From contig DFNX01000003.1 in NCBI GenBank assembly GCA_002376235.1, forward strand, positions 62,001-126,000: a stretch of DNA of 64,000 nt, given 5' to 3'. Numbering within the stretch: the first letter of the stretch is position 1; each line of letters begins with the position of its first letter. Position numbers and translations under genes: made by a program. Under the pieces are notes generated by a model. It worked only from the letters and a program-made list of their open reading frames with translations, made no database searches and was not told the DNA's origin. The DNA is from Neorhizobium sp. UBA3556. GTDB lineage: Bacteria > Pseudomonadota > Alphaproteobacteria > Rhizobiales > Rhizobiaceae. Positions 1 to 7,492 of the stretch are shown piece after piece.

Positions 1-347
1 GACTGCTGAAGGGGGACAAGAACAGCTATTACATCTCGCCGGCAAACGGCACCGAAGCCTTGCGCGACGCAGCGCTCGATGTCGAGGAAGGCGCCGACAT
101 GATGATGATCAAGCCCGGCCTTCCCTATCTCGATATCTGTTGGCGCGTGAAGGAGGCCTTCGGCCTTCCGACCTATGCCTATCAGGTCTCGGGTGAATAT
201 GCGCAGATCAAGGCGGCAGCTATGAACGGCTGGATCGACGGCGACCGGGTGATGATGGAAACACTTCTCTGCTTCAAGCGGGCAGGCTGCGACGGCATCC
301 TCAGCTATTTCGCCGTGGACGTGGCGAAGAAGCTGGCGAAAAGCTAA
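1..347 (+). CDS. hemB: Delta-aminolevulinic acid dehydratase (porphobilinogen synthase), C-terminal part
   Basis: The reading frame is open from the window edge (first full codon at 3) to TAA at 345-347, so only about 114 C-terminal residues are present. HemB condenses two 5-aminolevulinate molecules into porphobilinogen in tetrapyrrole synthesis, in the cytoplasm. The fragment carries the conserved C-terminal blocks: YYISPANGTEALRDA, EEGADMMMIKPGLPYLD with the Schiff-base-loop lysine region, YQVSGEYA and the terminal GCDGILSYFA. The next gene in the same direction is an RDD membrane protein, an order familiar from Rhizobiaceae. The call is secure; the active-site zinc/magnesium residues lie upstream of the window. 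Confidence 0.96.
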   Translation, partial: LLKGDKNSYYISPANGTEALRDAALDVEEGADMMMIKPGLPYLDICWRVKEAFGLPTYAYQVSGEYAQIKAAAMNGWIDGDRVMMETLLCFKRAGCDGILSYFAVDVAKKLAKS

Positions 348-387
348 TGCCCGGCGCTTTTGGGCACGACTTGCTAAGGTTGTAATC

Positions 388-408
388 TCTCCCCATATAT
401 TGGGGAGA
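388..408. repeat. Inverted repeat upstream of the RDD gene
   Basis: Perfect 8-bp arms TCTCCCCA (388-395) and TGGGGAGA (401-408) surround the loop TATAT. No T-run follows on the plus strand, so it is a weak terminator candidate for hemB. It sits just ahead of the AGGAG at 411-415 that probably serves the RDD gene, and so could instead be a leader hairpin. Confidence 0.5.
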
Positions 409-427
409 AACAGGAGACTGAATATAA

Positions 428-886
428 ATGAGCCTCGACCCGAACCCGACCTATGCCGCACCCGACGACTGGCGCGCCTATAGCGGCGTTCTTTCCCGCC
501 GAGTGTTCGCCTTCATTCTCGACTACCTGATCGTGCTTCTGCTCTGCATTCCGGCAGCGGTCATCGTGTTCTTTCTCGGCATCATAACGCTCGGTCTCGG
601 CTTCATGCTCTATCCGGCGCTGTTCGTGATTGTCGCGCTTCTCTATTTCGGCATGACGCTCGGCGGCCCTTCCCAGGCCTCCCCCGGCATGCGGGCCATG
701 GGAATAACGCTGATGCGCATGGACGGACGGCGCATGGATTTCATGACGGCGATGGTTCACACGGTGCTGTTCTGGCTGATCAACTCGATCCTCACACCGC
801 TCATCCTTTTGGTCGGCCTGTTTACCGAAAAATCACGGCTGGTGCATGACATGCTGCTCGGCACGGTGATCGTCAGGACATCCTGA
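428..886 (+). CDS. RDD family integral membrane protein
   Basis: The 152-residue protein begins with a soluble stretch followed by the RDD signature (RRVFAFILDYLIV, about residues 24-36), then hydrophobic segments near 30-50, 55-78 and 110-130. RDD proteins are small inner-membrane proteins whose role is mostly unknown; some have been linked to ion or compatible-solute transport. The start ATG at 428 has AGGAG about 12 nt upstream, a rather long spacing. The gene lies between hemB and bpt. Function cannot be assigned from sequence beyond the family. Confidence 0.85.
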   Translation: MSLDPNPTYAAPDDWRAYSGVLSRRVFAFILDYLIVLLLCIPAAVIVFFLGIITLGLGFMLYPALFVIVALLYFGMTLGGPSQASPGMRAMGITLMRMDGRRMDFMTAMVHTVLFWLINSILTPLILLVGLFTEKSRLVHDMLLGTVIVRTS

Positions 887-898
887 CCAACTATAATG

Positions 899-937
899 GC
901 GCGGCCGACCAGCGGATTTTTTTGTGATTGGCCGCGC
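899..937. repeat. Widely spaced inverted repeat between RDD gene and bpt
   Basis: Arms GCGCGGCC (899-906) and GGCCGCGC (930-937) flank a 23-nt T-rich loop. A second, shorter pair, GCGCAT (958-963) and ATGCGC (982-987), follows. These may form leader or 3'-end RNA structure; neither has a canonical U-tract after the stem. Confidence 0.4.
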
Positions 938-1033
938 TTAAAACCAGGCCCCTAAAAGCGCATGGTTGACGTTTTCCATTTATGCGCCATGGTATGACAT
1001 TTCACACTCCATGACGGGATCGGCCGCAACTCG

Positions 1034-1807
1034 ATGAATACCCAGACAACGCCTTCCCCGCAGTTTTATCTGACGGCTCCGGCAGTTTGTCCTTATCTTC
1101 CGGGTGAAATGGAACGGAAGGTGTTCACCCACCTCGTCGGCCCCCGTGCAGCGGAGATGAATGACCTTCTGACTCAGGGTGGGTTCCGCCGTTCCCAGAA
1201 CATCGCCTACCGGCCGGCCTGCGAAGCCTGCCGCGCCTGCGTCTCGGTGCGTATTCTGGCCGGCGAATTCGAGCCGACGCGCTCGATGAAGCGTGTCATG
1301 ACGTCAAATCGCGATCTGATCGCCACAGTCCAGCCGGCCCAACCGTCTACCGAACAATTTGCCCTCTTCCGCCGTTATCTCGACGACCGTCACCAGCATG
1401 GCGGCATGTCGGACATGTCTGCCCTCGACTATGCGATCATGGTGGAAGACACGCATGTGAATACGCGGCTGATCGAATATCGTATCCGCGAGCCGGGTTC
1501 GGGCCTCAGCAAACAGCCGCAGGGCGAACTGATCGCCGTCGCGCTCACCGACATGATGAGCGACGGGCTTTCGATGGTCTATTCCTTCTTCAACCCGAAA
1601 TATGACAAGCGCTCGCTCGGGACCTTTATGATCCTCGACCATATCAACAGGGCGCGTTCGCTTGGCCTACCGCATGTCTATCTCGGTTATTGGGTCAAGG
1701 GATCGCCGAAGATGGACTACAAGACCCGCTACCAGCCACAGGAGCAGTTGATGGCACGTGGCTGGGAACGCTCACTGCCGCCGACGGACGACACTGACGA
1801 ACGGTAG
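1034..1807 (+). CDS. bpt: Aspartate/glutamate leucyltransferase (bacterial ATE-type N-degron transferase)
   Basis: This 257-residue protein belongs to the ATE/Bpt family, which transfers leucine from Leu-tRNA to proteins with N-terminal Asp or Glu, marking them for ClpS/ClpAP degradation. Visible family features are the N-terminal CPYLPGEMERKVFTHL block, the Cys-rich YRPACEACRACVSVRI segment (about residues 58-73), and the C-terminal acyltransferase part with YFDPK-like FNPKYDKRSLGTFMI and YLGYWVKGSPKMDYK. Length fits the family. It is followed 3 nt downstream by a DMT transporter gene, so the two are probably co-transcribed. ATE proteins in eukaryotes transfer arginine; the bacterial short form is the leucyl-transferring Bpt, by family knowledge rather than by direct evidence here. 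Confidence 0.93.
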   Translation: MNTQTTPSPQFYLTAPAVCPYLPGEMERKVFTHLVGPRAAEMNDLLTQGGFRRSQNIAYRPACEACRACVSVRILAGEFEPTRSMKRVMTSNRDLIATVQPAQPSTEQFALFRRYLDDRHQHGGMSDMSALDYAIMVEDTHVNTRLIEYRIREPGSGLSKQPQGELIAVALTDMMSDGLSMVYSFFNPKYDKRSLGTFMILDHINRARSLGLPHVYLGYWVKGSPKMDYKTRYQPQEQLMARGWERSLPPTDDTDER

Positions 1808-1810
1808 CCG

Positions 1811-2686
1811 ATGCGCAATCATCATCGAAGGGGCCTTCTGATTACGGCAACGGGCGGTATAGCGCTCTCCTTCGATGTGCCTCTGGTGCGGCTCGGTGGC
1901 GGCGAACTGTGGCAGACGCTGGCGCTGAGAAGCCTTTCCACTTTCACGCTCGGCATTTTGATCTGGCTTCTGGTGCGCCACTTTCAGCCGGGCAACATGG
2001 CGCTGCGGCCCGGCAAGGCGGGGCTTGTCGCCGGCATCTGCTACGGGCTTTCTACGATCACCTTCCTCGGCGGCGTGTTCAATACAGCAACAGCCAACGT
2101 CGTCTTCATCGTCGCATTCACGCCTATGTTTGCAGCGTTATTCGGCTGGCTGTTTCTCGCAGAGCATCCTTCACGCGCCACCTGGATCACCATGCTGGCG
2201 ATGATCTTCGGTGTCGGCCTGATCGTTTCGGGCGGCCTTTCGGCGGGAGAGGCGCTTGGCAATCTGTCTGCGCTTGCGACGACCGTTCTTCTTGCGGCAG
2301 CGATTACCATCGGTCGCAAGACCAGGATCGATCTCGGGCTTGTGCCACTGGTGGCGACCATCATTCCTGCCCTGATCGGATTGATGATGATGCAACCCGG
2401 TGGACTGACTTCGGTCCCCTCCCCGTTGTGGGTGTTGTTCGATGGCCTGATCATGCTGCCCATCGCATTCTGGTGCCTCGCCACCGGGCCGAAATATCTC
2501 ACGGGGGCGGAAGTGGGCATGTGCTACCTGCTCGAAACCGTACTGGCGCCAATCTGGGTCTGGCTGGTCTTTCATGAAGAGATGCATCAGAGAACGCTTG
2601 CGGGCGGCACGATCCTCGTCCTCGCGCTGATCGGACATTCGCTCTGGCAGATGCGGCAAAGGCGAGGCTATACCGCAGCGCCCTGA
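1811..2686 (+). CDS. DMT (EamA) family transporter
   Basis: The 291-residue protein is highly hydrophobic, with about ten membrane helices arranged as two EamA repeats (roughly residues 8-140 and 150-280), the layout of drug/metabolite exporters. The first repeat carries the typical ATANVVFIVAFTPMFAALFGW block and the second GAEVGMCYLLETVLAPIWVWLVF. Substrate is unknown. The start ATG lies 3 nt after the bpt stop, so translation is probably coupled to bpt. EamA proteins export metabolites such as amino acids or purines, but nothing here selects a substrate. Confidence 0.88.
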   Translation: MRNHHRRGLLITATGGIALSFDVPLVRLGGGELWQTLALRSLSTFTLGILIWLLVRHFQPGNMALRPGKAGLVAGICYGLSTITFLGGVFNTATANVVFIVAFTPMFAALFGWLFLAEHPSRATWITMLAMIFGVGLIVSGGLSAGEALGNLSALATTVLLAAAITIGRKTRIDLGLVPLVATIIPALIGLMMMQPGGLTSVPSPLWVLFDGLIMLPIAFWCLATGPKYLTGAEVGMCYLLETVLAPIWVWLVFHEEMHQRTLAGGTILVLALIGHSLWQMRQRRGYTAAP

Positions 2687-2711
2687 CTTCGTTGTCTGGT
2701 TGAGGGCCTCG

Positions 2712-2732
2712 TGTTGTAACAGCGTTACAACA
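2712..2732. promoter_or_regulatory. Palindromic operator upstream of the first antitoxin gene
   Basis: Perfect 9-bp inverted arms, TGTTGTAAC (2712-2720) and GTTACAACA (2724-2732), surround AGC, 13 bp ahead of the ATG. AbrB/MazE-type antitoxins commonly autoregulate by binding such palindromes. The role as operator is inferred from position and symmetry. Confidence 0.65.
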
Positions 2733-2745
2733 TAAGGATCAGTCC

Positions 2746-2967
2746 ATGAACACGACCAGTCGCAAGATCGGTAATTCCGAAGGCGTCATCATCCCGAAGG
2801 AAATCCTGGATCGCCTGGGTTTGAAGGCGGGGGATGATGTCGAGATCAGGGAAGACAACGGCAGTATTTCCCTCGTTCCCGAGCAAGCGGACCTGGCGGA
2901 GCAATTGGAGGCTGCCCGGATTGGAATGGAAAAACATCGCGTTGCTCTGCGGGAACTTGCGAAATAA
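2746..2967 (+). CDS. AbrB/MazE-type antitoxin
   Basis: The 73-residue protein has the swapped-hairpin AbrB fold signature: RKIGNSEGVIIPKEILDRLGLKAGDDVEIREDNGSISL over about residues 5-45, followed by a charged tail (EQADLAEQLEAARIGMEKHRVALRELAK) that would wrap the toxin. Such proteins bind their own promoter and neutralise a Doc/Fic or PemK toxin. RBS AAGGA precedes the ATG. A perfect palindrome lies just upstream. The next frame downstream is the remnant of a Doc toxin, so the antitoxin appears intact while its partner is dead. A related second copy lies at 3470-3712 and shares the ALRELAK tail. Confidence 0.85.
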   Translation: MNTTSRKIGNSEGVIIPKEILDRLGLKAGDDVEIREDNGSISLVPEQADLAEQLEAARIGMEKHRVALRELAK

Positions 2968-3355
2968 GTGATTTCAAATGGCTGTCTCGGCCAGCCATGG
3001 AGATCATCCACGACGAGCAGATTGCGGGACACGGCGGTTTACCAGGGTTAAAGGATGAGAATGCGCTGGAGGCGGCGCTCGCTCGCCCTCTTCATCAGTA
3101 GGCTTACGGCGAAAATGATGTTTTTGTCCTTGCCGCGGCCTATCTCTATGGATTGGCAAGAAACCGCCCTTCTCAGAAGGCAACAAGCGTATCGCCTATC
3201 CAGCAGCTTTCACTTTCCTGCTCATCAACGGCCATATGATTGAAGCAAAGCAGGCTCAGGTCGCGGCCATTGTCCTATCCGTCGCAGCAGGCGAAATCGA
3301 CGAGGAAGGCGCCACGCCGTTTCTGCGCGATCATTGTGTAGCCTTCCCAGAATAA
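2964..3355 (+). pseudogene. Degraded Doc/Fic-family (death-on-curing) toxin
   Basis: Joining two frames gives a recognisable Doc protein: SDFKWLSRPAMEIIHDEQIAGHGG, ENALEAALARP, AYGENDVFVLAAAYLYGLARN, then PFSEGNKRIAYPAAFTFLLINGH and VAAGEIDEEGATPFLRDH. Several lesions are visible. The expected start overlapping the antitoxin stop reads ATAA (2964-2967) rather than ATGA, so the initiation codon is gone. An in-frame TAG lies at 3099-3101 (CAG to TAG). One base is missing near 3168-3170, shifting the C-terminal half to another frame that ends at TAA 3353-3355. The Fic motif HPFxDGNKR also reads RPFSEGNKR, losing the key histidine. Intact Doc phosphorylates EF-Tu; this copy cannot be functional. 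Confidence 0.82.
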
Positions 3356-3414
3356 GCTGGCCACACAGCGCCAAGGCAGCGCTTTGTCAAATACCGTACA
3401 ATTCAACGGGGCAG

Positions 3415-3447
3415 TGTATTTCAAAAAGAATACATGATAATTTATCA
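3415..3447. promoter_or_regulatory. Double palindrome upstream of the second antitoxin gene
   Basis: Two adjacent symmetric sites lie 22-55 bp before the ATG at 3470. The first has arms TGTATT (3415-3420) and AATACA (3429-3434). The second is the perfect 13-bp palindrome TGATAATTTATCA (3435-3447). The region is AT-rich compared with its surroundings. They are candidate operators for autoregulation by the downstream AbrB-type protein. Confidence 0.55.
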
Positions 3448-3469
3448 CGTCCATCGACGGAGGGCGGTG

Positions 3470-3712
3470 ATGAGTGAGATGGTTACTATCCAGCGGATAG
3501 GCGAAAGATGCGGGATATTGGTCCCGCAAGAGCATCTCGACAAGCTTGGCTGGAAGGAAGGGGATCAGGTAGAGATCCGATCAAACGGGGATCACATCGA
3601 GTTCCTGCCCCCTCATCCGGATGAAGCTGAAGAGCAAAACAGGGCAGATTTCAGCGCCGGTACGGCGATGAAAAACTATTACGCAGCGCTCAGAGAATTG
3701 GCCAAACATTAA
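3470..3712 (+). CDS. Orphan AbrB/MazE-type antitoxin-like regulator
   Basis: The chosen start at 3470 gives 80 residues beginning MSEMVTIQRIGERCG and has GGAGG 6-7 nt upstream; a start at 3434 would place the palindromic operator inside the gene. The AbrB-like region (RIGERCGILVPQEHLDKLGWKEGDQVEIR) covers about residues 8-36, and the tail ends ALRELAKH, matching the ALRELAK tail of the antitoxin at 2746-2967. No toxin gene follows; instead there is a strong terminator shared with parC. It may be a duplicated antitoxin that lost its partner, or a free-standing regulator. Confidence 0.75.
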   Translation: MSEMVTIQRIGERCGILVPQEHLDKLGWKEGDQVEIRSNGDHIEFLPPHPDEAEEQNRADFSAGTAMKNYYAALRELAKH

Positions 3713-3747
3713 AAAAGCCGTGCGCCAGAGGTGGCGCACGGCTTTTT
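3711..3747. terminator. Bidirectional terminator between the antitoxin gene and parC
   Basis: Stem GCCGTGCGCC (3717-3726) and GGCGCACGGC (3733-3742), loop AGAGGT, flanked by A6 on the left and T5 on the right. It can end transcription from both convergent genes. Confidence 0.9.
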
Positions 3748-3796
3748 GTTCGTCTTGATTCGTACCGGAAGCCAGTGTGATTTCCGGAGCGTGATC

Positions 3797-6052
3797 CTAT
3801 CCGGCAAATTTTCCGCTGCGGGGGAAGCCCTTCGGAACGGTGCGGCCGGCCGAAGCGCGGTCACCCATCCATTCCAGAAGCTCATCCTTGGTTCGGTTGA
3901 AGGCGCGGCCGGCGCTGTCTTCCCAGGAAAGACCGGCTTCCATGGCGAAGCATTTGATGTCGGAAATGCCGCCATCCTTGTAGCGCTGCAGGCGCACGCC
4001 CTTGCCGCGGGTCATTTCCGGCAATTGCTCCAGCGGGAAGACAACCATCTTACGGTTCTCGCCGACGATCGCCACATGATCACCGGTAACCGGCACGACG
4101 AGCTTCGTCTCGTCCGGCATGCCGACATTCATCACCTGCTTGCCCTTGCGGGTATTGGCGACCATTTCGTTCTCGGCAACGATGAAGCCATAGCCTGCGG
4201 TCGAGGCGATGATCATCTTGCGGCTTGAATCATGGACGAAGGCGGTCAGGATATCCTGATCGTTCTCCATGTCGACCATGATGCGGATCGGTTCGCCATG
4301 GCCGCGGCCACCCGGCAACTTGTCGGCGCCGAGCGTGTAGGCCTTGCCGCCGGTCGTGACGAGCAGCAGCTTGTCGGTCGTCTGCGCAGGGAAAGCGATC
4401 TTCGGTCCGTCGCCTTCCTTGAAGGAAAGGCTCGACGTATCGGCGACGTGACCTTTCAGCGCGCGGATCCAGCCCTTCTGCGAAATGATGACGGTGATCG
4501 GTTCCTTCTCGATCATCGCCTGCTGAATGGCTTCGAGATCCGCTTCCGGGGCCTCGGCAAACTGGGTGCGGCGGCGGCCGAGTTCGGTCGCCTTGGCATA
4601 CTTCTTCTTGACGTCCTGGATTTCGACCTCGATCATCCGCCACTGCTTGTCGTCGGATGCGAGCAGCGCCTCGATATCGGCCTTTTCCTTGGTCAGGTTG
4701 TCGTGCTCGGTGCGGATCTCGAATTCTTCGAGCTTGCGCAAGGCGCGCAGCCGCATGTTGAGGATCGCTTCGACCTGGATCTCGGTGAGAGCCCAGCGCT
4801 CCATCATCACAGGCTTCGGCTCATCCTCTTCTCGGATGATGCGGATGACTTCGTCGATATTGAGATAGGCGACGAGCAGACCGCCCAAAATCTCAAGGCG
4901 ACGGTCGATCACGGCAAGGCGATGCTGCGAACGACGGACGAGAACGTCCTTTCGATGCGCCAGCCATTCGACCAGCACTTCGTTCAGCGCCATCACCCTA
5001 GGCACGCGGCCCATGGAGAGCACGTTCATGTTGAGCGGGATGCGGCTTTCAAGCTCTGTGAGCTTGAACATCGATTCCATCAGCAGGGTCGCATCGACGG
5101 TGCGGCTCTTCGGTACGATGACGATACGGACGTCTTCCGCCGACTCATCGCGGATATCATCGAGAAGCGGCAGCTTGCGGGCGATCAGAAGCTCAGCGAT
5201 CTTTTCGATCAGGCGGGATTTCTGCACCTGGAAAGGAATTTCGGTGACGACGATCTGGTAGCCGCCACGGCCGAGATCCTCGACTTCCCACTTGGCGCGA
5301 ACGCGAAAACCGCCGCGTCCGGTCTTGTAGCTCTCGATAATCGATTCACGGCTGTCGATGATGATGCCGCCAGTCGGAAGGTCCGGGCCGGGCACGAAAT
5401 CGACCAGCTTTTCAACCGTCGCATCCGGGTGCCTGATCAGGTGAAGCGCCGCGTCGCAAAGCTCATGAGCGTTATGCGGCGGGATGGAGGTTGCCATGCC
5501 GACAGCAATACCCGTCGCGCCATTGGCCAAAAGGTTCGGGAAGGCGCCCGGAAGAACTGTAGGTTCGGAATTCGACTCGTCATAGGTATCGCGGAAATCG
5601 ACGGAATCCTCGCCGATGCCTTCGAGCATGAGTTCGGCCACCGCCGTCATCTTGCTTTCGGTGTAACGCATGGCGGCAGGGCTGTCGCCGTCGATATTGC
5701 CGAAATTTCCCTGACCGTTGACCAGCGGATAGCGCAGCGAGAAATCCTGCGCCAGACGCGCCAGCGCGTCATAGATCGACTGGTCGCCGTGCGGATGGTA
5801 GTTACCCATCACTTCGCCGACGATCTTGGCGCATTTGCGGAAGGCGGAATTTGGGCGAAGCCCCATCTCGCTCATCGCATAGACAATGCGGCGGTGGACG
5901 GGCTTCAGGCCGTCACGAACGTCCGGCAATGCGCGGTGCATGATGGTGGACAGCGCATAGGCGAGATAACGCTCTTCGAGCGCTGCCTTGAGGTCCACCG
6001 GTAAAATATTGTCGCCGCCGTCGTCGCCGGGCGGATTCACGATCTGTCCCAT
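3797..6052 (-). CDS. parC: DNA topoisomerase IV subunit A
   Basis: The 751-residue protein is the breakage-rejoining subunit of topoisomerase IV, which decatenates daughter chromosomes together with ParE. The N-terminal block YALSTIMHRALPDVRDGLKPVHRRIVYAM, the HPHGDQSIYDAL quinolone-pocket segment (residues about 86-97) and AAMRYTESKM with catalytic Tyr130 are all present, followed by coiled-coil and C-terminal beta-pinwheel regions. The length and the absence of a GyrA-box-like QRRGG(K/R)G motif favour ParC over GyrA. Gln91 occupies the position of E. coli Ser80 in the quinolone pocket. Start ATG at 6052. It is convergent with the antitoxin gene and divergent from the secreted protein gene at 6247. 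Confidence 0.95.
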   Translation of the reverse strand: MGQIVNPPGDDGGDNILPVDLKAALEERYLAYALSTIMHRALPDVRDGLKPVHRRIVYAMSEMGLRPNSAFRKCAKIVGEVMGNYHPHGDQSIYDALARLAQDFSLRYPLVNGQGNFGNIDGDSPAAMRYTESKMTAVAELMLEGIGEDSVDFRDTYDESNSEPTVLPGAFPNLLANGATGIAVGMATSIPPHNAHELCDAALHLIRHPDATVEKLVDFVPGPDLPTGGIIIDSRESIIESYKTGRGGFRVRAKWEVEDLGRGGYQIVVTEIPFQVQKSRLIEKIAELLIARKLPLLDDIRDESAEDVRIVIVPKSRTVDATLLMESMFKLTELESRIPLNMNVLSMGRVPRVMALNEVLVEWLAHRKDVLVRRSQHRLAVIDRRLEILGGLLVAYLNIDEVIRIIREEDEPKPVMMERWALTEIQVEAILNMRLRALRKLEEFEIRTEHDNLTKEKADIEALLASDDKQWRMIEVEIQDVKKKYAKATELGRRRTQFAEAPEADLEAIQQAMIEKEPITVIISQKGWIRALKGHVADTSSLSFKEGDGPKIAFPAQTTDKLLLVTTGGKAYTLGADKLPGGRGHGEPIRIMVDMENDQDILTAFVHDSSRKMIIASTAGYGFIVAENEMVANTRKGKQVMNVGMPDETKLVVPVTGDHVAIVGENRKMVVFPLEQLPEMTRGKGVRLQRYKDGGISDIKCFAMEAGLSWEDSAGRAFNRTKDELLEWMGDRASAGRTVPKGFPRSGKFAG

Positions 6053-6246
6053 GGGCTTTGACTAGCTCAAAGCCCGGTTTTCAGCAACAAAGCGGGGGAT
6101 ATCTGCCTGTGGAGAAACTAACCGTTTGATAAGGGCGTCACAAAAATGGCTCAAGGGCCGCACCACAAAGCGATGGACCTTTCATCTACCCGACCTATAA
6201 ATGCGATTGATTTCATGGGCAGATCGCTGCCCTCAGGAGGCTTTTC

Positions 6247-7437
6247 ATGCGTTATACTTCCACGATGAGGCTGCTTGCAGCCGGAACGACCCTCATTGCG
6301 CTGAGTGCGCCGGCCCTTGCGCTCGACGGCAACGATCTGGTCAAGAAGCTGAACAGCGCTCTCTATATGCAGCAGGGCGCAGGCATCGTGCCGGGATCCG
6401 TGGAGGTCAACGGTTCCAGCATCACGTTGAGAAACAGCCGTTTCGAAGCCGGCACCGGACAGGGCAGCCTGCCGCTCGGCACGATCGAGATGGAAGGCGT
6501 GGAAGAGGATGCCGGCGGCTACACGGTCGACAGCATCAGCTTCGAGAATGTCGCATTTGAGCAGGACGGCACCGAGATCACCGCTTCCGACATGGTCATG
6601 AGCGGCGTCACGGTACCGGCCGAAACGACCGGCAACTCGCTTAACTCGGTGCTTCTCTACGAAGAAGCCTCGACCGGCCCGATGGAAATCAAGGTCAGGG
6701 GTAAAAGCGTCGCGTCGATCGGCTCCTCCAAGCTGACAACGGAAGTCTCCGAAGACGACAAGAAGGTCGACTTTGATCTTCAGGTGGCAGACATCAAGGC
6801 CGACTTGGCCACGATCGAAGCTCCCAGCACCAAGCAGACGGTCATCGATCTCGGCCTCAGCTCGCTCAATGGCAAGATCAGCATGGTCGGGAGCTGGGAT
6901 CTTGAACCGGGTACGTTGGCAATCGAGGAATATGCCTTCGACTTCGCTAATATCGGCAGGCTCGACCTGGCGTTCAGCTTGTCCGGCTATACGCTCGACT
7001 TCGTCCGCTCCGCCAATGAGACGGCAAAGGCGATGGAGGCCAATCCGAACAAGCAGGAAGCGGAGCAGGCCGCCAATCTCGCCATGCTCGGCCTGATGCA
7101 GCGTCTGACCTTCAACAGCGCAATGATCCGCTTTGCCGATGACGGCATTACCGAGAGAGCGCTGGATGTCGTTGGCAAACAGCAGGGTACGAGCGGCGAC
7201 CAGTTCGCGCAGATGATCAAGGCGATGACGCCGATTATGCTGGCCCAGTATAATGTACCGGAATTGCAGAATATGCTCAGCGAGGCGGTTAACACCTATC
7301 TGGACAATCCGGGTAGCCTGACGATCACTGCACAGCCGCAGAACCCGGTTCCCTTCCCGATGATCCTCGGTGCCGGCATGGGGGCTCCAAACACACTGCC
7401 TGAGGTTCTCGGCGTGACGGTCAAGGCCAACGACTAA
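6247..7437 (+). CDS. Secreted protein of unknown function
   Basis: The 396-residue protein has a clear Sec signal peptide (MRYTSTMRLLAAGTTLIALSAPALA, cleavage after about residue 25). The mature part is rich in beta-prone repeats of Gly, Ser, Thr and acidic residues, with segments such as VNGSSITLRNSRFEAGTG and DSISFENVAFEQDG that suggest a periplasmic beta structure, and a more helical C-terminal third (about residues 255-365). AGGAGG precedes the ATG by 5 nt. I do not recognise a characterised family; related proteins seem common in Rhizobiaceae. A strong terminator follows directly, so it is a single-gene unit. Confidence 0.8.
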   Translation: MRYTSTMRLLAAGTTLIALSAPALALDGNDLVKKLNSALYMQQGAGIVPGSVEVNGSSITLRNSRFEAGTGQGSLPLGTIEMEGVEEDAGGYTVDSISFENVAFEQDGTEITASDMVMSGVTVPAETTGNSLNSVLLYEEASTGPMEIKVRGKSVASIGSSKLTTEVSEDDKKVDFDLQVADIKADLATIEAPSTKQTVIDLGLSSLNGKISMVGSWDLEPGTLAIEEYAFDFANIGRLDLAFSLSGYTLDFVRSANETAKAMEANPNKQEAEQAANLAMLGLMQRLTFNSAMIRFADDGITERALDVVGKQQGTSGDQFAQMIKAMTPIMLAQYNVPELQNMLSEAVNTYLDNPGSLTITAQPQNPVPFPMILGAGMGAPNTLPEVLGVTVKAND

Positions 7438-7457
7438 AGCCTTCGCCCCAGTTTCTA

Positions 7458-7489
7458 AAGCCCGGCAGGCGACTGCCGGGCTTTTCTTT
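7458..7489 (+). terminator. Rho-independent terminator after the secreted protein gene
   Basis: Stem AAGCCCGGCAG (7458-7468) and CTGCCGGGCTT (7473-7483) with a GCGA tetraloop, followed by TTCTTTT. Confidence 0.92.
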
Positions 7490-7492
7490 TGC

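Noticed and set aside
4232..6004. Open frame of 590 codons on the plus strand opposite parC
   Set aside because: It is antisense to a certain gene, with composition typical of mirror frames in high-GC DNA, and has no ribosome binding site or recognisable domain.
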